A stretch of DNA of 64,000 nucleotides from an uncultured Lachnospiraceae bacterium (GTDB lineage Bacteria > Bacillota > Clostridia > Lachnospirales > Lachnospiraceae), in NCBI GenBank assembly GCA_910584585.1, contig CAJUBP010000018.1:1-64000 (forward strand), in the 5' to 3' direction. The notes under the pieces are model-generated. The model was not told the origin of the DNA. It did no database searches and saw only the letters and a list, made by a program, of their open reading frames with translations. This document shows positions 32,991 to 42,370 of this stretch, piece after piece (within the stretch, counting starts at the first letter, position 1; each line of letters begins with the position of its first letter). The translations under genes were made by a program, and so were the position numbers.

Positions 32991-35261
32991 TTAACGGAAC
33001 TGCCGGTATACTCCTCCCGCAGCCATGCCGCCTCTGCAGTCAGCAAGTTCGCTGACGGTAATCAGCTGATAACCCTGCCTCACCAGTTCTGGTATAATCA
33101 CAGAAGAAGCTTCCGCTGTCTGCTGGTACAGATCATGCATCAGAACAATATCTCCGTCACTGACATTCCCAAGGACCGCCGCCTGGGTTCGCGCCGCGTT
33201 TCGGGTTCTCCAGTCCAGGGTGTCGATGGACCAGAGAATCAGGGGCATGCCCACCGTTTCGTCTACTGTTCCGTTGTGGCCGCCTCCGGGCGGGCGCATG
33301 ACGACTGGGGAGACGCCGGTGATGCTTCGAACTGCGTCATTGGTCAGATTCACCTGGCTTTGGATTTCAGATATGCCGATTTTTGTCAGAATCTGGTGAC
33401 TGTATGTATGGTTTCCGATCTCACAGTGCAGGCTGCAGGCCCGCCTTAAAATATCGGGATAGCTGTTTACCCGCTGGCCTACTACGAAGAATGTGGCGGC
33501 GCTTCCATGCTGTTCCAACAGATCCAAAATCGCTGAAGTATACGGGGAAGGCCCGTCGTCGTAAGTTAAAGCGACCATTGGTTTTTCCAGATCAATCTGC
33601 CTTATGATGACGCCGTCAGCGTTGTAATAGCACATAAAGTGAGAATCCCGGATCCGGCAGCTTGTGATTCTGCTGCCTTCTGCTGTGTATGCCAGTAGTT
33701 CACCGCTGATTTCTTTTTCCACCTGTCCGTTAGACTTTACATAGATAAGCTTCCGGAAAGCAGTCAGGTAAAGTCCGGGAGAATTCATTTTTACTCCGTC
33801 CGGGCCGAAATAATATTTCTTTTTCTTGATGCTGCGGATATCATTTATTACCAGAGTCTTTTTATTTTTCCCCAGGTCATAGAATTTGCCGGAGGCAGGA
33901 TCATACTGGTGGGTGCCTTTGCCGGAGCCGTTAAAATAATACCGCTGATTGTTTACGGTTTTCCATACTTTTTTCTGTTTTTGCCATGCGTCTTTGGAAT
34001 AGCTGTAGCTGCTGAATCTCCAATAGCCGCTCTTTTTTTCCATTTTGCATGTGACATAGCCTTTTTTTCCGATTTGCACATAGAGGGAAGCGGAACTTTT
34101 CTGCCAGCCTTTTTTCGTAATTCGAAGGCCTTTGGAATTAAAATAATACAGTTTTCCATCGGAAAGCCGGCTGATTTCTTTTTTCACGGCAGTCATTTTC
34201 CCTTTACTGAGCTTTTTGCACTTTTTGGTATTGGGATTGTAAATTTTGGTGCATTTGCCGGAAGCGCCAAAGTAATAATCTTTACCTTTGACAGACTGCC
34301 AGACATCCTTTTGAATATTCCAGGAGGCGGTATCGAAATCGTAGGCGTAATATCTCCAGATATTGCCGGATTTGATCATTTTGGAGATGATATGGCCCTT
34401 TTTCCCCACCAGATAAAGCTCAGAAGAAGACAGTTTCTTCCAGCCGGGGGAGGTTTGCCGGATGCCTTTTACGCTGAAGTAATAGGGCCGGTTGTCGCTT
34501 AAGTGATGAACGGATTGCTTGACCGGAAGCATTTGGCCGCCGCTGCTGACGGAGAGCTGCTGTGTCTTAGTGTTGTAAATCATGGTGCAGTTTCCGTATG
34601 TATCAAAGTAATACTGCGTTGTCAGCACTGTTTCCCAAAGTTCTGTTTGCTTTTCCCACAAGGCGGCCTCGGCATTATACTTGAAAAATCGCCAGCCGCT
34701 GCCGGATTCTTCCATTTTGGCTGTCACATATCCCTGGTTATCCACATAGAATTTGCTGTCAGGCAGTTCTTTCCAACCCGGTTCAGTGACCGGTTTTCCA
34801 TCTGCATACAGCAGGTAATGGCCGCCCTGTAAGACCAGGCCGTTTTGCGTTTCTGCCTGCGGGGAAGGAAGTTCCCCCTCCTGGAAGGAAATGTCTTCTC
34901 GGAAATCTTCGGAAATGATATCTTCCTGTGCAGGAATGGAATCTTCGGACTGCTGCAAAACGGCATGTTTTTCTGCGGAAGCGGAATCATCCGGATGTTG
35001 TTCCGTCTGCTCTTGCGGCGGAAGAGAAGGGTCCGTCTGCTGGGCCGTCTGTTCTTCCGCCGCAAGAGAAGAGTCTGTCTGCTTTTGTGCTGGAAGAGAA
35101 GGGTCTGTCTGTTGCACTGTCTGCTCTTGTACCGTAAAGGAAGAGTCTGTCTGCCGCCCTTCCGCCCGAACCTTCGCAGGCATTAAAATACAGAACAGGA
35201 CAAGCAGAAACAACAGCCCCGTTTTACAGGCGTATTTTTTCTTTTTTTGAGTTAAATTCAT
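32991..35261 (-). CDS. secreted polysaccharide deacetylase with wall-type repeats
   Basis: 756 residues. A signal peptide (~1-33, ending PAKVRAEG) is followed by a Gln/Thr-rich low-complexity stretch (~35-125) of QTDSSLPAQEQ-like units, then repeats containing YYF or YYFN and WRFFKYN/WRFSSY (~140-530), which look like wall-binding repeats. The C-terminal NodB domain (~558-745) has the full motif set: TYDDGP, HTYSHQ, RPPGGG, SIDTLDW and IVLMHD, so it should remove N- or O-acetyl groups from a wall polysaccharide. AAGGAG precedes the ATG. It is transcribed away from an invertible-looking segment that lies just upstream. Confidence 0.92.
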   Translation of the reverse strand: MNLTQKKKKYACKTGLLFLLVLFCILMPAKVRAEGRQTDSSFTVQEQTVQQTDPSLPAQKQTDSSLAAEEQTAQQTDPSLPPQEQTEQHPDDSASAEKHAVLQQSEDSIPAQEDIISEDFREDISFQEGELPSPQAETQNGLVLQGGHYLLYADGKPVTEPGWKELPDSKFYVDNQGYVTAKMEESGSGWRFFKYNAEAALWEKQTELWETVLTTQYYFDTYGNCTMIYNTKTQQLSVSSGGQMLPVKQSVHHLSDNRPYYFSVKGIRQTSPGWKKLSSSELYLVGKKGHIISKMIKSGNIWRYYAYDFDTASWNIQKDVWQSVKGKDYYFGASGKCTKIYNPNTKKCKKLSKGKMTAVKKEISRLSDGKLYYFNSKGLRITKKGWQKSSASLYVQIGKKGYVTCKMEKKSGYWRFSSYSYSKDAWQKQKKVWKTVNNQRYYFNGSGKGTHQYDPASGKFYDLGKNKKTLVINDIRSIKKKKYYFGPDGVKMNSPGLYLTAFRKLIYVKSNGQVEKEISGELLAYTAEGSRITSCRIRDSHFMCYYNADGVIIRQIDLEKPMVALTYDDGPSPYTSAILDLLEQHGSAATFFVVGQRVNSYPDILRRACSLHCEIGNHTYSHQILTKIGISEIQSQVNLTNDAVRSITGVSPVVMRPPGGGHNGTVDETVGMPLILWSIDTLDWRTRNAARTQAAVLGNVSDGDIVLMHDLYQQTAEASSVIIPELVRQGYQLITVSELADCRGGMAAGGVYRQFR

Positions 35262-35317
35262 AACGTCATCTCCTTATCAAATCGTATGTGGGACGCACTT
35301 TTCGGGAAAAGTAAAAA

Positions 35318-35346
35318 ATGTAACCTTATATTGACAAAGGTTACAT
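35318..35346 (-). repeat. left inverted recombination-type site
   Basis: ATGTAACCTT and AAGGTTACAT arms (10 of 10 complementary) around a 9-base asymmetric centre. Read on the minus strand the centre is TGTCAATAT. The same site in opposite orientation is at 36069-36097. Confidence 0.75.
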
Positions 35347-36068
35347 TCAGGCCATGTAATGTATATCGGCAAATCCTGAGAATATTTTACAGAATGTACA
35401 AATTTTCCCGAAAAAATTGTCAGAGATTAAGCTGACAGAATACATCATCTTTATCTTCCTGGTCAATGCACAGATAACGTTTGGTAATCTGGTAAGAAGA
35501 ATGGTTAAAAATGGCCATAAGAAGAGCCGGCGGGGTTCCGTTTTTCCATGCATGATAGCCGAAAGTTTTTCTCAGGGAATGGCAGCTGATGTGCTCTGTA
35601 AGATGGGCGTAATCTGCCGCCTGTTTAATGATGCGGTACGCCTGCTGTCGGCTGATAGGGGCGTTTCTGTTTTTCTGGCCTGCAAACAAGAAAAGATTTT
35701 CATTGGCGGGATTCTGGCTTTTCTTCAATGCATCCAGGGCGGAGAGAGCAGTATGATTTAGGGCAATCATAGTTTCTTTATGAGTCTTTTGCTCGGTTAA
35801 AAGCAGGTGGGAGCGAAATTCCTTTCTTTCGAAATCATATACCATTCCCCAGGTGATTTTAAGAATATCTCCGATGCGCAGCGCAGTATTCAGCCCCAGG
35901 GTAATCAGCGTATAGTTGCGCAGATTGGGGTGTATTGTGAGATAATATTCTTTCAGTTCTGTTAATTGGCGGGTTTCCCGGATTGGCTGTGTCTTGCTCA
36001 TGATTCATTTCCTCCTTATACTTCCATAGTTTTCCTGATATAACTGCCAGATCAAATGATTAGGGAAA
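35347..36068. mobile_element. probable invertible DNA segment carrying its own recombinase
   Basis: A 722-bp segment between two inverted copies of a 29-bp palindromic site, holding only a tyrosine recombinase gene. Recombination between inverted sites would flip the segment. The ATG codons of two surface-protein genes lie 57-85 bp outside the left site and 27 bp outside the right site, pointing away. TTGTCA inside each site could serve as a -35 element facing outward. Two TTTTCSSGAAAA palindromes (about 35301-35314 and 35402-35416) flank the left site and could be accessory binding sites. Inversion has not been shown. Confidence 0.6.
35420..36001 (-). CDS. FimB-like tyrosine recombinase
   Basis: 193 residues, the size of FimB/FimE invertases, with only a catalytic domain. 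All active-site residues are present: Arg42 (ALRIGD), Lys72 (TEQKTHK), His141 and Arg144 (CHSLRKTFG), His167 (FNHSS) and the nucleophile Tyr176 (TKRYLCI). The N-terminal core-binding domain of phage integrases is missing. AAGGAGG precedes the ATG. The gene lies between inverted palindromic sites of the kind such enzymes act on and between divergent envelope genes, so phase variation is the most natural role. Confidence 0.88.
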   Translation of the reverse strand: MSKTQPIRETRQLTELKEYYLTIHPNLRNYTLITLGLNTALRIGDILKITWGMVYDFERKEFRSHLLLTEQKTHKETMIALNHTALSALDALKKSQNPANENLFLFAGQKNRNAPISRQQAYRIIKQAADYAHLTEHISCHSLRKTFGYHAWKNGTPPALLMAIFNHSSYQITKRYLCIDQEDKDDVFCQLNL

Positions 36069-36097
36069 ATGTAACCTTTGTCAATAAAACGTTACAT
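36069..36097 (+). repeat. right inverted recombination-type site
   Basis: ATGTAACCTT, centre TGTCAATAA, AACGTTACAT. It differs from the reverse complement of the left site at two positions. It ends 27 bases before the ATG of the next gene. Confidence 0.75.
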
Positions 36098-36123
36098 TTA
36101 ATAAGAATGTGAGAGGGATAATT

Positions 36124-38391
36124 ATGAAAAAAAAGAAATTGGCAGTCCGTATCTGCGCGGCTGCTCTGGCAGCGGGGCTTTTCGCCGCTGATACGCAGCC
36201 TGCTTTTGCGGCTGCGCAGGAGACGGAAGAAAGAGTGGAAGCTGAAATAGCCGGAGACATTGCCGAAAAAGAACCGGCGATGCCAAATGGAACGGCAGGC
36301 ATATCTGACGGAATAGAAGAAGAGCCGGGAACATCTGACGGAACAGAGGAAGGGTCAGGAACATCCGGCGGAACAGAGGAAGAGCCGGGAATGTCCGGCG
36401 GAACAGAGGAAAAGCCAGGAACATCTGGCGGAACAGAGGAAGAGCCGGGAATGTCCGGCGGAACCGAAGAAGAAACGGGAACGTCCGGCGGAACCGAAGA
36501 AGAACCGGGAACATCCGGCGGAACCGAAGAAGAACCGGGAACATCCGGCGGAATCAGAGAAGAGCCGGGAACGTCCGGCGGAACCGAAGAAGAAACGGGA
36601 ACATCCGGCGGAGAAGAAGAGTCGGGGATATCAGGTGAAATCAAAGAAGAATCGGAAACTCCTGGTGAAACTCAGGAAGAACCGGTATTTTTTGCTGTTC
36701 CGGAACCGAAGGATGTTCCTGAGACAAATCCGGGGCAGCAGGAACCGAAGGATGGCTTGATTTATGTGAACGGGGAGCTTTACAGCGGTTATTATCTGGA
36801 CGCTGCCGGCGTTTTCTGTCTGGTATCAAAGGGAGCGGCAGAACCGAAAAGCGGCACTGTCAGCGCAGGAACAGAATATTACAGCAGCGCGGATCAGAAA
36901 ATAATGAAACTTCCCAAAGACACCGTATATAAGGAAGGAAAGGCTTATACCGGATATTATCTGGACAACGGGCTTTTTTCTCTGGTGACGGAGGGCGCGG
37001 CAGAGCCAGTCAGCGGAACCGTCAAGGAGGGAACGGAGTATTACAGCAGCGTTGGCGATAAGATGATGAAGCTTTCCGGACAGACCGTGTTTGTGGACGG
37101 GAAGACATACACCGGATATTATCTGGAGAATGATGTTTTCTATCTGGTATCCGGCGGAAAGGCAGAAGTAAAAACCGGAACTGTGGGCAAGGGGACGAAA
37201 TATTATAGCTGTGGGGATCAGGGAATGAAAGAACTGCCGGAGCAAACGGTTTTTGTCAAAGGCAAAACCTATACCGGGTATTACCTGGACAGCAGAAAGA
37301 AGCTGTATAAGGTAAAAAACGGAGTGCGCGCCCTGCACACCGGAACCCTGAAGGCCAAAACCAAGTATTACAGCTACAATGAAGCCAAGACCCGTAAGCT
37401 CTCCAAGAAGACGCTGTATGTCAAGGGAAAAGTCTACACCGGGTATTATTTGAACAGCAAAAAGAAGCTGTATAAGGCAAAAAAGGGAACCTGCACGTTA
37501 CATACCGGAACGGTGAAGGCCGGAACAAAGTATTTTAATTACAATACAGGAAAGAAAAAGAAGCTGTCAAAGGATACCTTATATGTCAAAGGAAAAGTCT
37601 ATACCGGGTATTTTCAGGATGGGAAAAAGAAGTTGTACACGGTGAAAAAGGGAACCCGTGCACTCCAGACCGGAGTGCTGAACGCCGGGACGAAGTATTA
37701 CAGCTACAGTGAGAAAAAGACCTGCAGCCTGTCCAAAGATACCTTGTACGTACAGGGAAAAGTGTATACCGGTTATTATTTAGACAGCGGAAATATCATG
37801 TACAGCGTAAGTGACGGCACATGCGCCCCGGTTAACGCAGCGCTGAACGCAGGCACCGGATATTACAGTTACAAGGAAGGCGGGATGCGGACCCTTGAAA
37901 AAACTACCGTATATATCAATGGAAAAGCCATGGAAGGGATGAGTCCGGAGTCCCTGGCAACGCTGCAAAGGGCACAGGCGGTTGTTGCCGGCATTACAAA
38001 TGACAGTATGACCAGGGAGCAGAAATTGAGAGTCTGCTTCGATTATGTGAAAGAAGCTTACCCAGAAATCAAGCCGAGGATCCCCCATTATCTGGGCATG
38101 GACTGGCCGGTGGTTTACGCCAATGACATGTTTGTGAACGGAGCGGGAAATTGCTGCAGTTACGCGGCAGCTTTTGCGTACATGGCAAAGGCCATTGGAT
38201 ATGAAGAGGTATATTGCTGCAACAGCGGCGGCCATGGGTGGGCTGAGATTGACGGATTGATCTATGATCCGGAGTGGAGCAAATGGCATCATGTTTATAA
38301 TTATTTTGCCCTCAGCTATGACGCCAAGACAGATCAGGGATACAAAGGAGCTATCGGAGCCGGAAAGCCCTGGATGCGGGTAAAAATCTGA
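36124..38391 (+). CDS. secreted transglutaminase-like protein with tandem repeats
   Basis: 755 residues. A signal peptide (~1-29) is followed by about twelve copies of a 10-residue unit such as GTSGGTEEEP (~60-175), then eight ~48-residue repeats with VKGKVYTGYYLDS and a KYYSY strand (~210-590), and a C-terminal transglutaminase/protease-like domain (~620-755) with candidate Cys of GNCCSYAAAF, His of SGGHGWAEI and Asp of IYDPEW. Such domains cross-link or cleave proteins at the surface. The start at 36124 follows GAGAGGGA. Identical 30-bp units make length variation by slippage likely. It heads a six-gene run. Confidence 0.88.
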   Translation: MKKKKLAVRICAAALAAGLFAADTQPAFAAAQETEERVEAEIAGDIAEKEPAMPNGTAGISDGIEEEPGTSDGTEEGSGTSGGTEEEPGMSGGTEEKPGTSGGTEEEPGMSGGTEEETGTSGGTEEEPGTSGGTEEEPGTSGGIREEPGTSGGTEEETGTSGGEEESGISGEIKEESETPGETQEEPVFFAVPEPKDVPETNPGQQEPKDGLIYVNGELYSGYYLDAAGVFCLVSKGAAEPKSGTVSAGTEYYSSADQKIMKLPKDTVYKEGKAYTGYYLDNGLFSLVTEGAAEPVSGTVKEGTEYYSSVGDKMMKLSGQTVFVDGKTYTGYYLENDVFYLVSGGKAEVKTGTVGKGTKYYSCGDQGMKELPEQTVFVKGKTYTGYYLDSRKKLYKVKNGVRALHTGTLKAKTKYYSYNEAKTRKLSKKTLYVKGKVYTGYYLNSKKKLYKAKKGTCTLHTGTVKAGTKYFNYNTGKKKKLSKDTLYVKGKVYTGYFQDGKKKLYTVKKGTRALQTGVLNAGTKYYSYSEKKTCSLSKDTLYVQGKVYTGYYLDSGNIMYSVSDGTCAPVNAALNAGTGYYSYKEGGMRTLEKTTVYINGKAMEGMSPESLATLQRAQAVVAGITNDSMTREQKLRVCFDYVKEAYPEIKPRIPHYLGMDWPVVYANDMFVNGAGNCCSYAAAFAYMAKAIGYEEVYCCNSGGHGWAEIDGLIYDPEWSKWHHVYNYFALSYDAKTDQGYKGAIGAGKPWMRVKI

Positions 38392-38419
38392 CAGAAGCTT
38401 ATGCGGCAAAGGAGAAACA

Positions 38420-39841
38420 ATGGTTTTCAGTTCATTGGTATTTTTATGTATCTTTTTTCCAGTTGTATTCTGCCTGCACAGTGCAATTCCTTCCATAAAG
38501 GCGAAAAACGCGCTTTTGATTCTGGCAAGCCTGATTTTTTATGCTTTTGGTGAGCCGGTGTATGTGCTTTTGATGGCGTTAAGCGCGTTTCTCAATTATC
38601 TGTGCGCAGTGCTTATGGGAAAAATAAATCCCAAAGCCGTGCTGGCCGCGGCAGTGGGAATCAATATCGGTATTTTGTGCGTATTTAAGTATACCGGATT
38701 TTTTATAACGACAATCAATGCCGGGCTGCACTTAAACCTGAACGTTCCTGAGATTACTCTGCCTGTTGGAATTTCTTTTTTTACATTTCAGGCATTGTCC
38801 TATGTAATTGATGTTTACCGGGGGCAGGTGGAGATTCAGAGGAACTTTGGCAAAGTGCTGCTGTACATTTCCTTCTTTCCCCAGTTGATTGCAGGGCCCA
38901 TTGTAAAATACAGGGATATTGCCCTTGAGATAGACAGCCGCAGTATCAATCCTGCAGAAACCGCTCTCGGTCTGAGACGGTTTATCTGCGGTTTGGCGAA
39001 AAAAATTTTAATTGCCAATACTATGGCTGTCACTGCGGATCAGGTATTCCAGCAGGGAACGGATTCTTTAAATATCCTAAGCGCCTGGCTGGGTGCAATT
39101 GCCTATACCATGCAGATTTATTTTGATTTCAGTGGATACAGCGATATGGCCATCGGGTTAGGGCAGATGTTCGGCTTTCATTTCAGGGAAAACTTTGATC
39201 ATCCCTACGGCTCCTGTTCCATTAAAGAATTCTGGCGCCGCTGGCATATTTCCCTGTCCTCCTGGTTTAAGGAATATGTGTACATCCCTCTGGGCGGCAA
39301 CCGGAAAGGAAAAGCGCGGGCAGGAGTGAATAAAATGATTGTGTTTTTCCTCACCGGCCTCTGGCACGGCGCCAACTGGACCTTTGTGGTCTGGGGCCTG
39401 TTCCACGGAGCTTTCAGCTTTTTCGAAGAATTTGTGCCGTCGCTGAAAAAGCTGCCCCGCCCAGTGCTGCATCTTTATACCATGCTGGCGGTAACGGTGG
39501 GATTTGTGATTTTCCGGGCGGATACCCTTGGCTACGCTTTTGCCTTTATCGGAAAAATGTTCACAGGCTTTTCCTGTTCCCCGGCATCCATGTCCTTCGT
39601 ATGCCAACAGATGACACCCTTCTTTTTTGCCATGCTGGCCGCAGCCGTCATCGGCTGTGCCCCCCTCCACAGCCTTGCGCAGAAGATCCCTGCCCTTTCC
39701 GGCAGAGATGAGGCGGCTTTCGCCCTAAGGGAAGATGTTATCCAGACTGTTTCCTACTTGGGAGCCTTTGCGCTGCTTCTCTGGTGTATCCTCAGACTGT
39801 CAGGCGGCTCCTACAACCCATTTATCTATTTCAGGTTCTAG
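38420..39841 (+). CDS. MBOAT family O-acyltransferase
   Basis: 473 residues with about eleven spans, related to AlgI and DltB. PVGISFFTFQALSYVIDVYR, SFFPQLIAGPIVKY and the catalytic-His region LTGLWHGANWTFVVWGLFHG (~311-330) are conserved. These proteins move acyl groups across the membrane to modify wall polymers or exopolysaccharide. The DHHW/AlgX-like gene that follows is the usual partner that finishes the transfer outside. Start lies 28 bases after the previous stop. Confidence 0.93.
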   Translation: MVFSSLVFLCIFFPVVFCLHSAIPSIKAKNALLILASLIFYAFGEPVYVLLMALSAFLNYLCAVLMGKINPKAVLAAAVGINIGILCVFKYTGFFITTINAGLHLNLNVPEITLPVGISFFTFQALSYVIDVYRGQVEIQRNFGKVLLYISFFPQLIAGPIVKYRDIALEIDSRSINPAETALGLRRFICGLAKKILIANTMAVTADQVFQQGTDSLNILSAWLGAIAYTMQIYFDFSGYSDMAIGLGQMFGFHFRENFDHPYGSCSIKEFWRRWHISLSSWFKEYVYIPLGGNRKGKARAGVNKMIVFFLTGLWHGANWTFVVWGLFHGAFSFFEEFVPSLKKLPRPVLHLYTMLAVTVGFVIFRADTLGYAFAFIGKMFTGFSCSPASMSFVCQQMTPFFFAMLAAAVIGCAPLHSLAQKIPALSGRDEAAFALREDVIQTVSYLGAFALLLWCILRLSGGSYNPFIYFRF

Positions 39842-39865
39842 AGCATTTTTTGGCATACTTCGATA

Positions 39866-39978
39866 CACAGGGCACTCCATTAGTCCCGTCCGTCTCCAAA
39901 GATTAAAATTCATTCTGTCCGTAGCCGGCAGTTAATAAGCCACAGGGCACTCCATTAGTCCCGTCCGTCTCCAAAGAT
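39866..39978 (+). repeat. two exact 38-bp direct repeats
   Basis: The unit beginning CACAGGGCACTCCATTAG and ending GTCTCCAAAGAT occurs at 39866-39903 and 39941-39978, 75 bp apart, in the 164-bp gap between the acyltransferase and its partner. There is no visible dyad symmetry or frame. Confidence 0.85.
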
Positions 39979-40005
39979 ACCCTGCCATAAGAAAGGAAAA
40001 CACCC

Positions 40006-41391
40006 ATGAAGAAGCATTTTACATTCATCATCGCCTGTCTGATCATCTGCCTGCTGCCCCTTGCCGGAATGGCAGTGCATCCCACAACCGAGAGCACAGA
40101 AAACAGAAGAATGTCTGAGTTTCCGGAATTGAAGACAGAGGACGGCTCCTGGAACCTGGATTTTTTTCAGGAATTTGAGACGTATTTCCAGGAGCATTTT
40201 GCGTTCCGCAATGAACTTGTTTACGCTGACGCAAAGATTCAGACTTCCGTGTTCCAGGTTTCCAATGTGGACACTGTGATATACGGAACAGACGGATGGC
40301 TGTACTATACTTCTACGCTGGCAGACTATCTGGGAACCGGCAGGATGTCAAAGCGGCAGATTTATAACCTTGCCCATAATCTTTCCCTGGCGCAGCAGTA
40401 TATAGAAGAGAAAGGAAGTGATTTTCTCTTGACGATTCCCCCAAATAAAAATACATTGTACGGCCAGAATATGCCCTATTACGATTCTTATATTGCGGAT
40501 CCGTCGCATAATGCGGATCTGCTGTCGCCGAAGCTGCAGGAACTTGGAATTCCTTACGCGGATTTATTTGCGGCCTTTCGGAATGAACAGGAGGTTTTGT
40601 ATTTAAAGCGGGACTCCCACTGGAACGGAAAAGGGGCTGTTCTGGCCTATAACTGTATTATGGACGCCCTGGGGTATTTCCATGAGGATTACAAAGACGC
40701 GTCTGTCACCCGGGCAAAAGATACGGACGGCGATCTGAACCGGATGCTCTATACCTTTTACGGAGAAAAAGAGCTGAATTATAACTATGAGACTGAGCAG
40801 AAATTTACCTTTGTAAACGGCGCCGAAACCGTGGAGGACCCATGGCTGGAAACGAAAGGAGGAACCGGCAGCGGCACACTGCTGATGTTCCGGGATTCCT
40901 TTGGAAATACGCTGATTCCTCTGATTGCGGATCAGTTTGAGCAGGCATGGTTTACGAAAGAAGTTCCTTACGGCCTGGAAAGCCTGATGGAGCAGTATCA
41001 GCCAGATACAGTTGTGTTTGAGAAGGTGGAACGGAATCTTTCCGAGTATATCACCATGCCGCCGATTTTTTCCGCAATAGAAACAGACCTTCCCCAAATT
41101 ACAGAAACGGCGGAAACTGACGCCACAATTTCTCTGGAAGCGCTGGAGTATGATGTGAACTATTATAAAATCAGCGGAACTGTGGAGGAAGATTATCTGG
41201 GAGAGGAAACGGATATTCTTGTGAAAGTCAATGATGCCTGTTATCAGGCGTACCATACCGGCTCCAATGGGTATGAAATTTACATGAAAAAAGAGAAAAT
41301 AAAGACCTGGCCGGCCAGGATTGAGGTGCTGACAAAAGATCAGAACCTCTGCCGGAGCGTCCAGGCAAAAAAGATAGAAAAAGGAGAATGA
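40006..41391 (+). CDS. DHHW/AlgX-like extracytoplasmic acetylation protein
   Basis: 461 residues with an N-terminal membrane helix (~5-22). The family pattern ENRRMSEFPEL, then FQEFETYFQEHFAFRN, is present; LKRDSHWNGKGAVLAYN (~198-214) corresponds to the DSHW active-site motif, and MFRDSFGN (~293-300) to the SGNH serine block. It is expected to act outside the membrane with the MBOAT protein in adding acetyl groups to a surface glycan. The last ~90 residues are a separate domain of unknown role. Confidence 0.85.
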   Translation: MKKHFTFIIACLIICLLPLAGMAVHPTTESTENRRMSEFPELKTEDGSWNLDFFQEFETYFQEHFAFRNELVYADAKIQTSVFQVSNVDTVIYGTDGWLYYTSTLADYLGTGRMSKRQIYNLAHNLSLAQQYIEEKGSDFLLTIPPNKNTLYGQNMPYYDSYIADPSHNADLLSPKLQELGIPYADLFAAFRNEQEVLYLKRDSHWNGKGAVLAYNCIMDALGYFHEDYKDASVTRAKDTDGDLNRMLYTFYGEKELNYNYETEQKFTFVNGAETVEDPWLETKGGTGSGTLLMFRDSFGNTLIPLIADQFEQAWFTKEVPYGLESLMEQYQPDTVVFEKVERNLSEYITMPPIFSAIETDLPQITETAETDATISLEALEYDVNYYKISGTVEEDYLGEETDILVKVNDACYQAYHTGSNGYEIYMKKEKIKTWPARIEVLTKDQNLCRSVQAKKIEKGE

Positions 41392-41396
41392 TTATC

Positions 41397-42350
41397 ATGA
41401 AAATGAGACAGAAAATGACGGCATTTGCGGCTGCCCTGTTTTTCCTGGCGGGATTATGCGGCTGCGGAAAAGTCCAGGTGCAGATCAATGACAGCGGAGT
41501 CGTTACTGAGATAGAAGCTTCTGCGCCGTCCACAGTGGAAAAGATCTTGGAGGATGCGGAAATCGCGCTGAAGGACGGGGATGAGGTAAGCCCTGCATTA
41601 GACACAAAGATTACAGAAGCCGGAGAGATTGTGATTTCCCGGAAAAGCACGGTGAAGCTGACGGCGGATGGAAAGACCCGGGAAGTAACTATGGTGGGCG
41701 GAACCATCAGTGATCTGCTGGAGCAGGAGGGAATTACTCTTGGAGAAAAACAGCATGTCAATTATGAACTGGATGAATATCTGAAAGACGGGATGGAAGT
41801 TAAGATTGCGGATTCTTTTGACGTGGAAGTTCAGTGCGACGGAGAGACATATACCCGTCAACTGGAGGCAGAGACGGTCAGCAATGTATTAGAGGAACTG
41901 GGAATCACCCTGGGAAAAGACGATCGGGTTACCCCGGCAGTGACAGAGGCGGTGACAGACGGCATGAAGATTGTGGTAAACCGGGTGACTTTTGATACCG
42001 TTGTGGAAACCGAGACAATTGAGTATGAAACAGTATATGAAGACGACAGCTCCATGGCAAAAGGGCAGGAGAAAGTCTCCCAAGACGGAGAAAACGGAGA
42101 AAAACAGGTGACGTATCAAGTCACTTATGTAGACGGCGCGGAGGAATCCAGAGAGCCGGCAGAAGAAAATGTCACAAAAGAGCCGGTAAATCAGGTTGTC
42201 CGGGTGGGAACCCAGGAAGAATCTTCATCCGGCGGCGGTTCCGGCAGAAGCGTGGTGTCGAAAAAGGCATTTTACGACTGCAACGGTTCCGGCCACGGCT
42301 ATTATGAAATTACATATTCGGACGGAAGCGTGGAATATGAAGAATTTTAA
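41397..42350 (+). CDS. G5/DUF348-domain lipoprotein
   Basis: About 317 residues. The signal sequence ends LAGLCGC, a lipobox, so Lgt at 16366 would modify it. Three ubiquitin-like DUF348 units follow (STVEKILEDAEIALKDGDEV, TISDLLEQEGITLGEKQHV, TVSNVLEELGITLGKDDRV), then a G5-like segment (ETIEYETVYEDDSSMAKGQE). This set is known from YabE and Rpf-type wall proteins, usually with a 3D or lytic domain that is missing here; instead there is a Gly/Ser linker and a short tail. AAGGAG at 41381 favours ATG 41397 over 41388. Confidence 0.85.
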   Translation: MKMRQKMTAFAAALFFLAGLCGCGKVQVQINDSGVVTEIEASAPSTVEKILEDAEIALKDGDEVSPALDTKITEAGEIVISRKSTVKLTADGKTREVTMVGGTISDLLEQEGITLGEKQHVNYELDEYLKDGMEVKIADSFDVEVQCDGETYTRQLEAETVSNVLEELGITLGKDDRVTPAVTEAVTDGMKIVVNRVTFDTVVETETIEYETVYEDDSSMAKGQEKVSQDGENGEKQVTYQVTYVDGAEESREPAEENVTKEPVNQVVRVGTQEESSSGGGSGRSVVSKKAFYDCNGSGHGYYEITYSDGSVEYEEF

Positions 42351-42370
42351 AGAAAGGAATGGGTGAATTT

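Noticed and set aside
34503..35250. plus-strand frames opposite the deacetylase gene
   Set aside because: They are shadows of the repeat-rich minus-strand protein, which has a signal peptide, SD and full NodB motif set.
35318..36097. phage integrase with att site of a prophage
   Set aside because: The enzyme lacks the N-terminal domains of phage integrases, no phage genes are present, and the repeats are inverted rather than direct.
36300..36650. CRISPR-like or satellite repeat
   Set aside because: The 30-bp units are in-frame codons of a secreted protein with a signal peptide.
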